DNA from: UBA11865 sp963749825
Lineage (GTDB): Bacteria; Chloroflexota; Anaerolineae; Promineifilales; Promineifilaceae
Length of the DNA stretch: 64,000 nt
Assembly: GCA_963749825.1 (NCBI GenBank)
Contig: CAVVOI010000015.1
Location: 62,001-126,000 of the forward strand
Direction of reading: 5' to 3'
The translations under genes were made by a program, and so were the position numbers. Positions 8,204 to 16,719 of the stretch are shown here, piece after piece. Within the stretch, counting starts at the first letter, position 1. The number at the start of each line of letters is the position of its first letter. Below the pieces are notes generated by a model. It had not been told where the DNA came from, made no database searches, and saw nothing but the letters and a program-made list of their open reading frames with translations.

Positions 8204-9040
8204 CTAAAGTCCATAAACCCTAACGGCCGTATCACCTAATATTGCCTGTTGTTCTTCCTGGCTGTAATCGGCGATGGCCTCTTTTGTGGCCTGCCAAACC
8301 TTTTGGTAATCACCGGCTAACACAGCTACCGGCCAATCGCTGCCGAACATCATGCGGTCGGCTCCGAAATTCTCGCGAGTGAAGTCAATATAAGGTTTGA
8401 TATCGGCGGCCGTCCACGTTGCCCAATCGGCGGCCGTATTCAAGCCCGATACCTTGACGTGCACATTGGGGTAATGGGCGGCGGCCGCGAATTGCTCGGC
8501 CCATTCGCCCATTACCTTGTCCTTTATGGGTGGTTTCGCCAGGTGGTCAATAACCAATGTCAGGTTAGGCAGTTTTTGTGCTAACGTAGGCACTAGTTTC
8601 AGATGGTTGGGGTAAACAGCCACCACTTCCACTACTAGTTTGCGTTCCTCGAACAACTTCAAGCCCTCGACCACCATGTCCCAGAGCAGCCACTCCGGAT
8701 CTTGCTCTTCGTGAATTAGGTGGCGCATGCCTCGAAACTTGGGGTACTTCGTGTACTTCGTATCCAACATGTGGGCGGCTTCGCGTGGATTCCATAGAGG
8801 AACCCAGCCGATGACCGCCCCAATCCAGTCGAATTTATCTGCCTGAGCCAGCATGTAATTGGTGTCGGCGTAAGAATTGGCTGACTGGACGAGTACTGTC
8901 TTATCGATACCCGCAGTTTTAAGTTGTGGCTCTAGTTCATGAGGGCCATAGGTTCGGTACAAAGGGCCGTAGGCCGGAATCAACCATGAATACTCAACTA
9001 AATCCATATTCCAAAAATGTTGATGTGTATCTACTTTCAT
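8204..9040 (-). CDS. Amidohydrolase, L-fucono/L-rhamnono-lactonase type
   Basis: A 278-residue TIM-barrel hydrolase of the COG3618 amidohydrolase_2 group. The N-terminal metal motif appears as VDTHQHFWNMD (HxH, residues 4-10), the later VIDHLAKPP supplies a His, and GSDWPVAV near residue 240 supplies the catalytic Asp. Members next to fucose or rhamnose genes hydrolyse the 1,4- or 1,5-lactone made by a sugar dehydrogenase, giving fuconate or rhamnonate. This suggests the operon has an oxidative branch as well as the isomerase/kinase branch upstream. A strong Shine-Dalgarno (AGGAGAAGTAGTC before ATG) marks the start. Confidence 0.88.
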   Translation of the reverse strand: MKVDTHQHFWNMDLVEYSWLIPAYGPLYRTYGPHELEPQLKTAGIDKTVLVQSANSYADTNYMLAQADKFDWIGAVIGWVPLWNPREAAHMLDTKYTKYPKFRGMRHLIHEEQDPEWLLWDMVVEGLKLFEERKLVVEVVAVYPNHLKLVPTLAQKLPNLTLVIDHLAKPPIKDKVMGEWAEQFAAAAHYPNVHVKVSGLNTAADWATWTAADIKPYIDFTRENFGADRMMFGSDWPVAVLAGDYQKVWQATKEAIADYSQEEQQAILGDTAVRVYGL

Positions 9041-9081
9041 GACTACTTCTCCTTCCTCCTGCTATCCATGTCCAATCGGAT

Positions 9082-10059
9082 TTAACCTTTATGAACGGCT
9101 TCTAGGGGAATCTCGAGGCCCGTGCGAGGGTAATGATAGGCTCGTGACTTCTTTTCGTCTTTATAGACGAACCAGACGCAGGGAGCTTGATGATCCATGT
9201 TGTGGTCCAAAGGTCGAAATACATATCCCCGCTGGTTACCCGGCAGCCACTCCATGGCAATGGCGCAATGGCTGCAATACCAGTGAACGCCAGTCTTTTC
9301 CTCCCAAATCCAATCATGGGTTTCTTGGTTCATGCCCTCGGTTTGATAGGCAGACCTGCTTGTTTCTGGATCGCCTCTTCGCAGAACGCCACCTGTTCCG
9401 CAAGGATCAAAAGCAATGACAAAGCGGTCTTCTTCTTCCCTTACCAGAACATCTCCTTTGCGACTCTGTCCACTGAGATGACCGCGCATGCCTTCGACCG
9501 TGAGGGCTACCTTTTCCCAAGGCGTCATCTGATCCCATTTTTCATAACGGTTGCCCCAAATGCTCTGGTGGGTCTCCAATATGGAATCCAAAATGTGCTG
9601 TTCTTTATCTTGGGCCAGGTAGGCGAACATCTCGTTGATCCAGGCCACCAACACGTCGTGCGGGACTTTGAAATCCAGCCACATTCGTTCTAACCAAGTA
9701 CAAGCAAGATCCTTTTCATTGGCGCGAACGGCCGTTTCCAGACGCTGCATTGGGGCAATACCCAATTCAAAATCACGCCATGTCCGGCAAATAATGGCGG
9801 AAACATTGTCGGCAATACTGTTTTCGGTACCTGTATCGTGGCGAATCAGGTAGCGCATGATATCTTGAGCCCAGATCATCAAGATCTCGTGCATAATCTG
9901 CAGCTCTTTCAGGTAATAAGGCGTCAACGTCAGGGCTTCTTCGGCGCGTTCATTCTGAATGGCTTCCTCTATAAATGAATAGGTCGATTGACCAATCGTT
10001 TCTATATCGTCTACCCGGAGCGACCGGCCGAGAAGTTCGTTGAATTCTAGCCTCAGCAT
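9082..10059 (-). CDS. Uncharacterised Cys/His-rich protein
   Basis: A 325-residue soluble protein I do not recognise. The N-terminal ~200 residues look mostly helical (LSTYSFIEEAIQ-like amphipathic stretches, WERMWLDFKVP). The C-terminal ~125 residues hold conserved-looking Cys and His: FDPCGTGG, then HWYCSHC, a DHNMDH segment and APC, which could make one metal site. No signal peptide or membrane segment is present. It starts 6 bases after the MetE-like gene with GGAAGG upstream, so the two products probably work together. An enzyme partner, a metal carrier or a sensor are all possible; no function is assigned. Confidence 0.75.
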   Translation of the reverse strand: MLRLEFNELLGRSLRVDDIETIGQSTYSFIEEAIQNERAEEALTLTPYYLKELQIMHEILMIWAQDIMRYLIRHDTGTENSIADNVSAIICRTWRDFELGIAPMQRLETAVRANEKDLACTWLERMWLDFKVPHDVLVAWINEMFAYLAQDKEQHILDSILETHQSIWGNRYEKWDQMTPWEKVALTVEGMRGHLSGQSRKGDVLVREEEDRFVIAFDPCGTGGVLRRGDPETSRSAYQTEGMNQETHDWIWEEKTGVHWYCSHCAIAMEWLPGNQRGYVFRPLDHNMDHQAPCVWFVYKDEKKSRAYHYPRTGLEIPLEAVHKG

Positions 10060-10065
10060 AAACGG

Positions 10066-11103
10066 CTACCTTCCTTCTATCTCTTGGCGAACGACCTGAG
10101 CTGCTTCCACCATTACCTTCATCTTGTCGACGGCTAAACCGCGCGCGGTCTGGCTGAAACCACAATCGCCGGCCAACCAGAGTTTTTCTGGTGACACGGA
10201 TTCAAGCAGCGTATGGATGCGATCAACGACGGTGTCTAATGATTCCAATGAGCGCCCTTTCACATCAATAACCCCGGCGCAAAGGATCTTATCTCCACCA
10301 TATTCTTGCCACAGATCTGTTTGCCACATGCCGCGATTGGCGAATTCCATATGCACCACATCGGTATTCATCATGGGAATAAAGGGCGCGATCTTGGCAT
10401 AGGTACGATCGGCAGTCGCCGGACGGCCGCGGAAGTTGCCAAAACAAAGGTGTATGCCAATTGTTGCCTCCACACCTTCTACGCAAGCATTGAAAAGTTC
10501 GGTTAATTCTTCTTCGCCACCGGGCATGGTCCAAAAAGCCGGCTCATCGAATTGAAGGTATTTGGCTCCGGCCGCCACGGCGTCTTTCAATTCCTTGTTG
10601 ATGTATGGAACCAACGCCCAGGCTATTTCACCCTTATTTTGGTAGATTTCGCCCGGGTGGATGCGGAATGCCTGGGTGACAGGGCTTTGCAAACCGGTGA
10701 CGAAGGGTTTGTCTGTGTGGGCTAACATGAATTCGACTTCGGAGACTAAACCATAGCCACCCGGAACGGTTATTTCAGTCGCACAGCGGAAGGAATCTAA
10801 TTGGTCTGGCCCGGGATAGCCAAGCCGCCTTTCATATGGTATGGCTTCCAATCCTTGAATACGTTCATGGAAATTCCAGGTGAAATCAGCCCGATACAAC
10901 TCGCCATCGGAGATGATGTCCAAACCTGCTTGGGTCATATCCATGATGGCGAGATTAACGGCATCGGTCAGGGTTTCCTGTATATCGGCCGGGCCGACTT
11001 CGTCATTGGCCACGGCCTGTCGAAATATCCACAGCCAACTTGGGACGCCATGACTGCCAACTGTCTGGGTGGGCAAAAGGGGTAATTCGGTTAGGGTTAA
11101 CAT
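10066..11103 (-). CDS. MetE C-terminal-like (cobalamin-independent methionine synthase family) protein
   Basis: A 345-residue protein matching only the catalytic C-terminal half of MetE (UROD/MetE-like barrel). The zinc ligands can be followed: HLCFGN (His-x-Cys, about residues 217-219), MEFANR (Glu), and GDCGFSQTA (Cys) near the end. The N-terminal TQTVGSHGVPSWL and DGELYRADF also match. Full MetE is ~750 residues; short versions without the folate-binding N-domain often demethylate or transfer groups from other substrates. It overlaps the aminotransferase stop by one base (TAATG) and precedes the Cys/His protein. In this operon a role in C-S or C-O methyl chemistry on the imported compound is more likely than methionine synthesis. 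Confidence 0.82.
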   Translation of the reverse strand: MLTLTELPLLPTQTVGSHGVPSWLWIFRQAVANDEVGPADIQETLTDAVNLAIMDMTQAGLDIISDGELYRADFTWNFHERIQGLEAIPYERRLGYPGPDQLDSFRCATEITVPGGYGLVSEVEFMLAHTDKPFVTGLQSPVTQAFRIHPGEIYQNKGEIAWALVPYINKELKDAVAAGAKYLQFDEPAFWTMPGGEEELTELFNACVEGVEATIGIHLCFGNFRGRPATADRTYAKIAPFIPMMNTDVVHMEFANRGMWQTDLWQEYGGDKILCAGVIDVKGRSLESLDTVVDRIHTLLESVSPEKLWLAGDCGFSQTARGLAVDKMKVMVEAAQVVRQEIEGR

Positions 11104-12488
11104 TAAAGATGATTCTCCTCGTACTGGCTAAAGGCCTGGTCAACGATATTGAACATCTGGTCAATTTCACCTCGAGAAATCACCAGTGGCGGGGCTAAGA
11201 ACATCACATTGCCCGGATGCAAAGTCAACGTAATCAAACCTAAGTCGCGACAGATGGTGCGCATGTGGTAGCCGGCGGTTTGTATTTCCTCGTTGGTGCT
11301 ATCTGGCTTTGTAACAAACTCGATGCCTCGAACCAGGCCCATCCCACGAACCTCTTTAAAAGCGCGATGATGTTGAAGATTTTTGAGCTGGTTTTTAAAA
11401 TAGTCTCCGATTTCGGCCGTGCGCTCGACCAGCCCTTCTTTTTCGATCAGCTCGATATTGGCCAAGGCTACGGCACAAGCGACCGGATGGCCGCCATATG
11501 TTTGTCCGTGGGAGAGGACGCCCTCTGGCCGCCCCTTAAAAGCGTCGGCAATTGTTTCCCGGACGATGGCGGCTCCAATAGGCATATAGCCGCTGCTAAT
11601 ACCTTTGGATACGGTCATCACGTCAGGTACGATGCCCCAATGTTCGCAGGCGAACATCTTCCCTGTACGGGCAAAGCCAGTAATAACCTCATCCAATATG
11701 AGCAGGATGCCGTATTTATCAAGCAGGGCACGTAAGCCACTCATGTATTCAGGCGGCGGGGGATAAACGCCAGTTGCCAGGGCTAATGGATCAAAAATAA
11801 GACCGGCGATAGTTTCCGGTCTTTCTGTCAAAATGAGTTGTTCCAAGTCATTCAACGCTTCTTCGGCATAATTGAGTTCAGGGCCGTTACTAGCACCCCG
11901 ATCGTAGCGGAAAGGTGCTTTGATCACGAGACGGAAAGAGGGCAGCGGTTCGTAATAATGGGGTCGCGTTCCAAAGTAGTTGCCATCGACGCTCATCGCT
12001 CCGAATGTGCAACCATGGTAAGCACCCTCGCGGGTGATGATTTTGAATCGGCTCGATTCCCCGATCAATCGTTGGTATTGTTTGACAACCTTTATTGCCG
12101 TCTCTACCGCTTCGCTGCCACCTGGCGTGTAGTGCACACGGGACAAGTCACCAGGAGTAATTTCCGCCAGTTTGGCTGCCAGGTTGACGGCCGGCGGCGA
12201 AGTGTAGCGGAAGACGTCGAGGAATTCCAAGGTATTCATTTGCTCGTAGGCCACATCAGCCAATAATTGGCGACAATGCCCGGCAACGCATGCTTCAAGG
12301 GCGCCGACACCATCTAGATAGCGGTTGCCCTCGGAATCAGTCATCCAACAACCCTCCGCCTCTACCAATACGCGCGGCCCGCCTACGCTTTCAAAAGGAA
12401 TAGGTGGTTGGTAAGCCATCCATAGATGGTCTTGTGCTTTTTGTTTTAGACTTTTTGTGTCGTAAATAATGCTCTCCATACTAGCCAT
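11103..12488 (-). CDS. Class III PLP-dependent aminotransferase
   Basis: A 461-residue fold-type I aminotransferase. The class III signature is clear: LILDEVITGFARTGKMFACE (Asp of the cofactor ring about 250) and TVSKGISSGYMPIGA with the Schiff-base Lys about 280. GGSEAVETAIKV and YHGCTFGAMSVDG are also typical. It resembles omega-amino acid:pyruvate and 4-aminobutyrate-type enzymes, which use amines or omega-amino acids. ATG at 12488 is chosen over a TTG one codon earlier; GAGG lies upstream. It follows the GntR gene by 12 bases. In a sugar operon it may act on an amino sugar derivative or a keto intermediate; that is speculative. Confidence 0.88.
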   Translation of the reverse strand: MASMESIIYDTKSLKQKAQDHLWMAYQPPIPFESVGGPRVLVEAEGCWMTDSEGNRYLDGVGALEACVAGHCRQLLADVAYEQMNTLEFLDVFRYTSPPAVNLAAKLAEITPGDLSRVHYTPGGSEAVETAIKVVKQYQRLIGESSRFKIITREGAYHGCTFGAMSVDGNYFGTRPHYYEPLPSFRLVIKAPFRYDRGASNGPELNYAEEALNDLEQLILTERPETIAGLIFDPLALATGVYPPPPEYMSGLRALLDKYGILLILDEVITGFARTGKMFACEHWGIVPDVMTVSKGISSGYMPIGAAIVRETIADAFKGRPEGVLSHGQTYGGHPVACAVALANIELIEKEGLVERTAEIGDYFKNQLKNLQHHRAFKEVRGMGLVRGIEFVTKPDSTNEEIQTAGYHMRTICRDLGLITLTLHPGNVMFLAPPLVISRGEIDQMFNIVDQAFSQYEENHL

Positions 12489-12500
12489 CAAGATTTCGCC

Positions 12501-13214
12501 TCATGAATCGCCTGATCTATATTCGTCCACTGATTGGATCGTCAGATTTTCGCCTTTTAGAAATTCATCTAACAGGGCACTGACAGTTTGGCGAATGTTG
12601 CGCCGAACGGCTTTCCCGGCCGATTCAGAATCTCCGGCACGACAAGCGTTATAGATTTCTTTATGTTCCTGTAGAGCCTGGACGGCTCGTTCGGGCAAGT
12701 AAGTGAAGACTCGACGATACAAACGGGAACGGTTCCACAAACTGGGCATCATTTCTGACAACAAACGTAAGTTTGATGCGTTGTAGATGGTAAAGTGAAA
12801 AGCCTGATTAAGCTCCATCAAGCGGGCGTAGTCCTGTTCGTTGGTTGCTTCTTCCATTTGTTCAATGATGTTGGCTAACTCAGTCAGTTGTGCGGGCGTT
12901 AAGTTGGGCACAGCCCGGCGAGTTGCTAAATCCTCCAATTCTGCCCGAATCATATAAAGTTCCTCTAACTCTTCGGCAGAAATATCCGTCACAAATGCAC
13001 CACGGCGCGGGTTAATGTTGACAAAACCTTCTCCTTCAAGCATGCGGAGAGCCTCGCGGACTGGGACCAGGCTGACGCCGAGATCTTCGGCAATGGCCTT
13101 TTGGTCAAGACGGGAACCAAGAGGGTAGTATCCGTTCAAAATATTATTCCGAATAGAATCAAGGACATAGGCGGTTGTTGTAGGTGGAGATTGGACAGAC
13201 GCTGAACCCGGCAT
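12501..13214 (-). CDS. GntR-family (FadR/FCD) transcriptional regulator
   Basis: A 237-residue repressor-type regulator. An N-terminal winged helix (DSIRNNILNGYYPLGSRLDQ through VSLVPVREALRMLEGEGFV and GAFVTDIS) is followed by an all-helical FCD ligand domain beginning ELYMIRAELEDLATRR. The FCD metal residues can be traced (Asp in DYARLMELN, His in FHFTIYN, His in EHKEIYNACRAG). FCD members sense sugar acids such as glucuronate, galactonate and gluconate. ATG at 13214 is supported by GAGG five bases before it. A perfect 26-bp palindrome lies just upstream, so autoregulation of the whole downstream operon is likely. Confidence 0.92.
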   Translation of the reverse strand: MPGSASVQSPPTTTAYVLDSIRNNILNGYYPLGSRLDQKAIAEDLGVSLVPVREALRMLEGEGFVNINPRRGAFVTDISAEELEELYMIRAELEDLATRRAVPNLTPAQLTELANIIEQMEEATNEQDYARLMELNQAFHFTIYNASNLRLLSEMMPSLWNRSRLYRRVFTYLPERAVQALQEHKEIYNACRAGDSESAGKAVRRNIRQTVSALLDEFLKGENLTIQSVDEYRSGDS

Positions 13215-13228
13215 AAAATCCTCGTTCA

Positions 13229-13254
13229 AAATTATAATTTATAAATTATAATTT
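13229..13254. promoter_or_regulatory. 26-bp perfect palindromic operator before GntR gene
   Basis: The run ATTATAATTTATAA and its mirror form a perfect, purely A/T inverted repeat centred between 13241 and 13242. It ends 14 bases upstream of the GntR ATG, next to the GAGG ribosome site. Position and symmetry fit an autoregulatory operator; binding by this GntR protein is inferred. Confidence 0.6.
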
Positions 13255-13316
13255 ATGATAACCAGTTTCATTATACCCGTCAAGCTTCACCCGAAATGCC
13301 TGCTAATTATGCACAA

Positions 13317-14747
13317 TCACTGTTCCTGATAACGTTGATAAGCTTCTTCCCAAACAGCCATCTCCTGCGGTTCATATCTTTTCAATCCCTCAGATTGAAT
13401 GACAACTTGTCTGGCCTCATGTAAATCCGTCAATTCGCCGAGAGCGATGAGTTGTACGAGAGCATTGCCGATGACAGTGGCCTCAATTGGCCCGGCAACC
13501 ACCGAGCGGCCTGTTGCGTTGGCCGTCATCTGATTTAAGAGATGATTTTGTGATCCGCCTCCCAAAATGTGGATCACCTCGATGTTATTACCAGTTAGTC
13601 TGGCCAGCTTGTCAAAAACGACCCTGTATTCCATAGCCAGGCTTTCCAATATCGTGCGAATTATCGCCCCTTCATCTTCTGGAATGGCTTGTCCCGTCTT
13701 CTGGCAATAAGCGCGTACCAGGGTCGGGTGATCTCCCGGAAGGAGGAATTCCGGCTCGGTGGAATCGATGAAGGTTCTTAACGGCGGCGCTGCTTCGGCG
13801 AGCTTGACCAAGGCGCCATAATCGTAGTCCCGACCGGCTTTCTGCCAGGTGAGACGACTCTGTTGGACCAGCCATAATCCGACCACGTTGGTGAGCAGCC
13901 GAACGGTGCCATTGAGGCCACCTTCGTTGGTCACGTTAGCGGCTAAGGCATCCGGGCCCAGGAAAGGTTGTTTCGCTTCCATGCCGACCAGGCTCCATGT
14001 GCCACTGCTGATATAACCGTAGGCGGTCGTTTCCGTGGGTACTGCTGCAACAGCGCTGCCAGTATCATGGCAAGCTGGAGCGATTACCGGGATCCCCTCA
14101 TAGTTGCCCAGTCTAGTACCCGGCTGGACAATATCAGGGAAAATGCCGGTGGGGATTCCCAATTTCCGCAGCAAGTCACCAGCCCAACTCCTGGTTTGCG
14201 CATCCAGCATCTGGGTGGTGCTGGCAATGCTGTACTCGCAGGTTTTTTCACCTGTCAGCCAATAGTTGAGCAGGTCGGGTATGGTGAGGAATGTACGGGC
14301 CGCTTCGAGCAAGGGAGAGCCTGATTCGACCAGACTCATCAGCTGGTACAAGGTATTGATGCGCATGAACTGGATGCCAGTACGGGCGAAGATTTGCTCT
14401 TTCGGCACGCGGGCAAAGGCAACTTCCATCATGCCTTCCGTGCGATTGTCGCGATAACAGACGGGATTACCTAGCAAACGGCCGTCCTTATCCAACAAGC
14501 CAAAATCGACGCCCCAGGTATCGACGCCAATGCTGATCGGATGGTCGGCTTTGCCTTTTTCGATCCCCAATTGAATTTCTGACCAAAGTCGCAAAAAATC
14601 CCAGTATAGGCTGCCTCTTACTTCAACCGCGCCATTGGGAAAACGGTGCAGTTCTTCCAACTGCAGCCCAGCACCATCATAGTGGACGGCCATTACCCGG
14701 CCTGATTCCGCACCCACGTCAATCGCAAGAACGGTTTTTCGTGACAT
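13317..14747 (-). CDS. rhaB: Rhamnulokinase-family sugar kinase (L-rhamnulose or L-fuculose)
   Basis: A 476-residue FGGY-family kinase. The N-terminal ATP-binding motif is AIDVGAESGRVMAVHYD, close to rhamnulokinase. ISIGVDTWGVDFGLLD holds the catalytic Asp region, and GGGSQNHLLNQM near residue 405 is the C-terminal FGGY signature. Rhamnulokinases phosphorylate L-rhamnulose at O1, and close relatives accept L-fuculose. With L-fucose isomerase immediately upstream and no rhamnose isomerase seen, L-fuculose is the likely substrate here, so the symbol is a family call. The ATG at 14747 has AAGGA four bases upstream. No aldolase gene for the product was found in the window. Confidence 0.88.
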   Translation of the reverse strand: MSRKTVLAIDVGAESGRVMAVHYDGAGLQLEELHRFPNGAVEVRGSLYWDFLRLWSEIQLGIEKGKADHPISIGVDTWGVDFGLLDKDGRLLGNPVCYRDNRTEGMMEVAFARVPKEQIFARTGIQFMRINTLYQLMSLVESGSPLLEAARTFLTIPDLLNYWLTGEKTCEYSIASTTQMLDAQTRSWAGDLLRKLGIPTGIFPDIVQPGTRLGNYEGIPVIAPACHDTGSAVAAVPTETTAYGYISSGTWSLVGMEAKQPFLGPDALAANVTNEGGLNGTVRLLTNVVGLWLVQQSRLTWQKAGRDYDYGALVKLAEAAPPLRTFIDSTEPEFLLPGDHPTLVRAYCQKTGQAIPEDEGAIIRTILESLAMEYRVVFDKLARLTGNNIEVIHILGGGSQNHLLNQMTANATGRSVVAGPIEATVIGNALVQLIALGELTDLHEARQVVIQSEGLKRYEPQEMAVWEEAYQRYQEQ

Positions 14748-14820
14748 GTTTTCCTTCACCATCTATCATGAGCTGTATGATTCTGCCTATCGACTGTTAG
14801 TGGTCCATGTAACTTGCAAG

Positions 14821-16635
14821 CTAAAGACCATAGACCGGTCCAAAGTTGGCGCAAGCTCGAAAATCAGATCCCATGGGTTCCATTGCCCCAAATGCTGCCC
14901 ATACATGAGGCCGAAATAGATTTTCTTCTGGCACATTGTGCATGTAAACCGGAATCCGCAACATGGAGGCTAGCGTAATTAGATCCGCGCCAATATGGCC
15001 ATAGGAGATGGCGCCGTGATTGGCGCCCCAGTTGCTCATCACAGAGTAGACATCGCGGAAAGGACCGCCGCCTGCCAGGTTGGGCGCAAACCAGGTCGTT
15101 GGCCAGGATGGATTGGTACGCTCATCCAGGATATGATGCACTTCGTCTGGCAGATCAATACTGTAACCTTCAGCGATTTGTAAAGCGGGACCTAATCCTT
15201 TCACCAGGTTAAGACGGCACATCGTCATGGGCATGCCGCCTCGCGTACGGTATCGGGTTGACCAACCACCACCGCGGAAATATTCGGTGATGGAAGCGTG
15301 CCAGGTCGTAGCTTCCAGGCAACGATTTGCTTCGTCAGGCGTGATTTCCCACCAGGGCTTCATCACCGGCTGTCCATCACGCACTTGCTGTCCGGTGCCG
15401 TCTAGCGCCGCAGGCCCAGAGTTAATCAGATGAAGGATGCCTTCGCTGGCACGGCCGGTCAACTCATAGCCACTCACACGTTTAACTGATTCAGGACTCC
15501 AGAAGGTACGCACATCAGCAAAGATTTGAGCTGTGCCAGTGAGTAAATGGCCAAACAACATGCTGGCACCGTTAAGAGCGTCGTTTTCTGTAGCGACGAT
15601 ATAGGGTTGGCGAATGCCGTTCCAATCAAAAGAAGTGGTCAAGATCGCTTCCAAGAAATCGCCGTTTGGATTGTGATCAGTCCACTGTCGTTGCCCCTGG
15701 AACCCGCCGGCGATGGCGTTACGCCCCATCGCTTCCTCGCCGAACCCCAATTCATCTAATCGAGGATTGCCTACCATCAAATCGCGGGCAATGAGGGCCA
15801 TCTTGACCGAAATTTCCCACTCTTGGTCTTTTCGTTCGCGGCTACGCTGGTTAGACGTTGGATTGTATTCTTTCCCTTCTGGACAATGTTCCTTGACCCA
15901 ACTCAAGGCGCGTTCGAATTCTTCCGGATCGTAGATGCCTTCTTCAAGGCGTCGCGTAAATTCAGACATATCAATGGTTTCGACCCGCATACCCAGGTAA
16001 TCTTCGAAGAAGTCTTGATCGACGATAGAGCCGGCTATGCCCATTGAGACGCCGCCCATAGCCAAATAGGATTTGCCACGCATGCTGGCGACGGTCAACC
16101 CGGCCCGGGCGAAACGCAGTAGTTTTTCTTGCACATCGGCCGGGATAGTGGTGTCTCCAGCATCCTGCACATCGTGGCTATAAATACTGAATGCGGGCAA
16201 TCCTTTTTGGGCGTGTCCGGCCATAACGGCCGCCAAATAAACGGCGCCGGGACGTTCGGTCCCGTTGAAGCCCCATACCGCTTTGGGGATGAGTGGATCC
16301 ATATCCATGGTTTCAGAACCGTAGCACCAGCAAGGGGTGACGGTGATAGAGACGCCGACGCCTTCGCGAGCGAATTTCTCGGCCGTTAACGCCGCTTCAG
16401 CCACTCCACCAATTGTGCTATCGGCGATGACGCATTCGACGGGCAAGCCATTGGCGTGACGCAGATTGGCGTTGAGAAAATCGGCTACGCTGAGGGCCAT
16501 TTGCATCGTCTGTTCTTCTAATGATTCGCGTACGCCACGGCGACGACCGTCAATCGTCGGTCTGATGCCGATCTTTGGCGGTGAGCCAAGCAGGCGATTT
16601 GCAGGTGGGTTGTGGGTTAGTTCAGAGTCGTTCAT
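14821..16635 (-). CDS. fucI: L-fucose isomerase
   Basis: A 604-residue cytoplasmic ketol isomerase converting L-fucose to L-fuculose (also D-arabinose to D-ribulose), using Mn2+. The family is recognisable from KIGIRPTIDGRRRGVRESLE at the start, TPCWCYGSETMDMD, WGFNGTERPGAVYLAA, AFSIYSHDVQD, and the RGKSYLAMGGVSMGI core. The length matches E. coli FucI (591). The start ATG has AGAAGGG about ten bases upstream. Its stop is 74 bases before the kinase start, so the two are probably co-transcribed with the epimerase cassette upstream. The enzyme anchors the substrate assignment of the region. Confidence 0.93.
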   Translation of the reverse strand: MNDSELTHNPPANRLLGSPPKIGIRPTIDGRRRGVRESLEEQTMQMALSVADFLNANLRHANGLPVECVIADSTIGGVAEAALTAEKFAREGVGVSITVTPCWCYGSETMDMDPLIPKAVWGFNGTERPGAVYLAAVMAGHAQKGLPAFSIYSHDVQDAGDTTIPADVQEKLLRFARAGLTVASMRGKSYLAMGGVSMGIAGSIVDQDFFEDYLGMRVETIDMSEFTRRLEEGIYDPEEFERALSWVKEHCPEGKEYNPTSNQRSRERKDQEWEISVKMALIARDLMVGNPRLDELGFGEEAMGRNAIAGGFQGQRQWTDHNPNGDFLEAILTTSFDWNGIRQPYIVATENDALNGASMLFGHLLTGTAQIFADVRTFWSPESVKRVSGYELTGRASEGILHLINSGPAALDGTGQQVRDGQPVMKPWWEITPDEANRCLEATTWHASITEYFRGGGWSTRYRTRGGMPMTMCRLNLVKGLGPALQIAEGYSIDLPDEVHHILDERTNPSWPTTWFAPNLAGGGPFRDVYSVMSNWGANHGAISYGHIGADLITLASMLRIPVYMHNVPEENLFRPHVWAAFGAMEPMGSDFRACANFGPVYGL

Positions 16636-16719
16636 TTTTGCACACCCTTCTAACTAATAAAAAATAATGTTGAAACAGGGTGACCAGCCAACACATTAGA
16701 CTATGTGTTTTCTACACCC

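Noticed and set aside
13317..14747. Firm assignment as L-fuculokinase
   Set aside because: The sequence is closer to rhamnulokinase. Fuculose use is only suggested by the neighbouring FucI, so the family name is kept.
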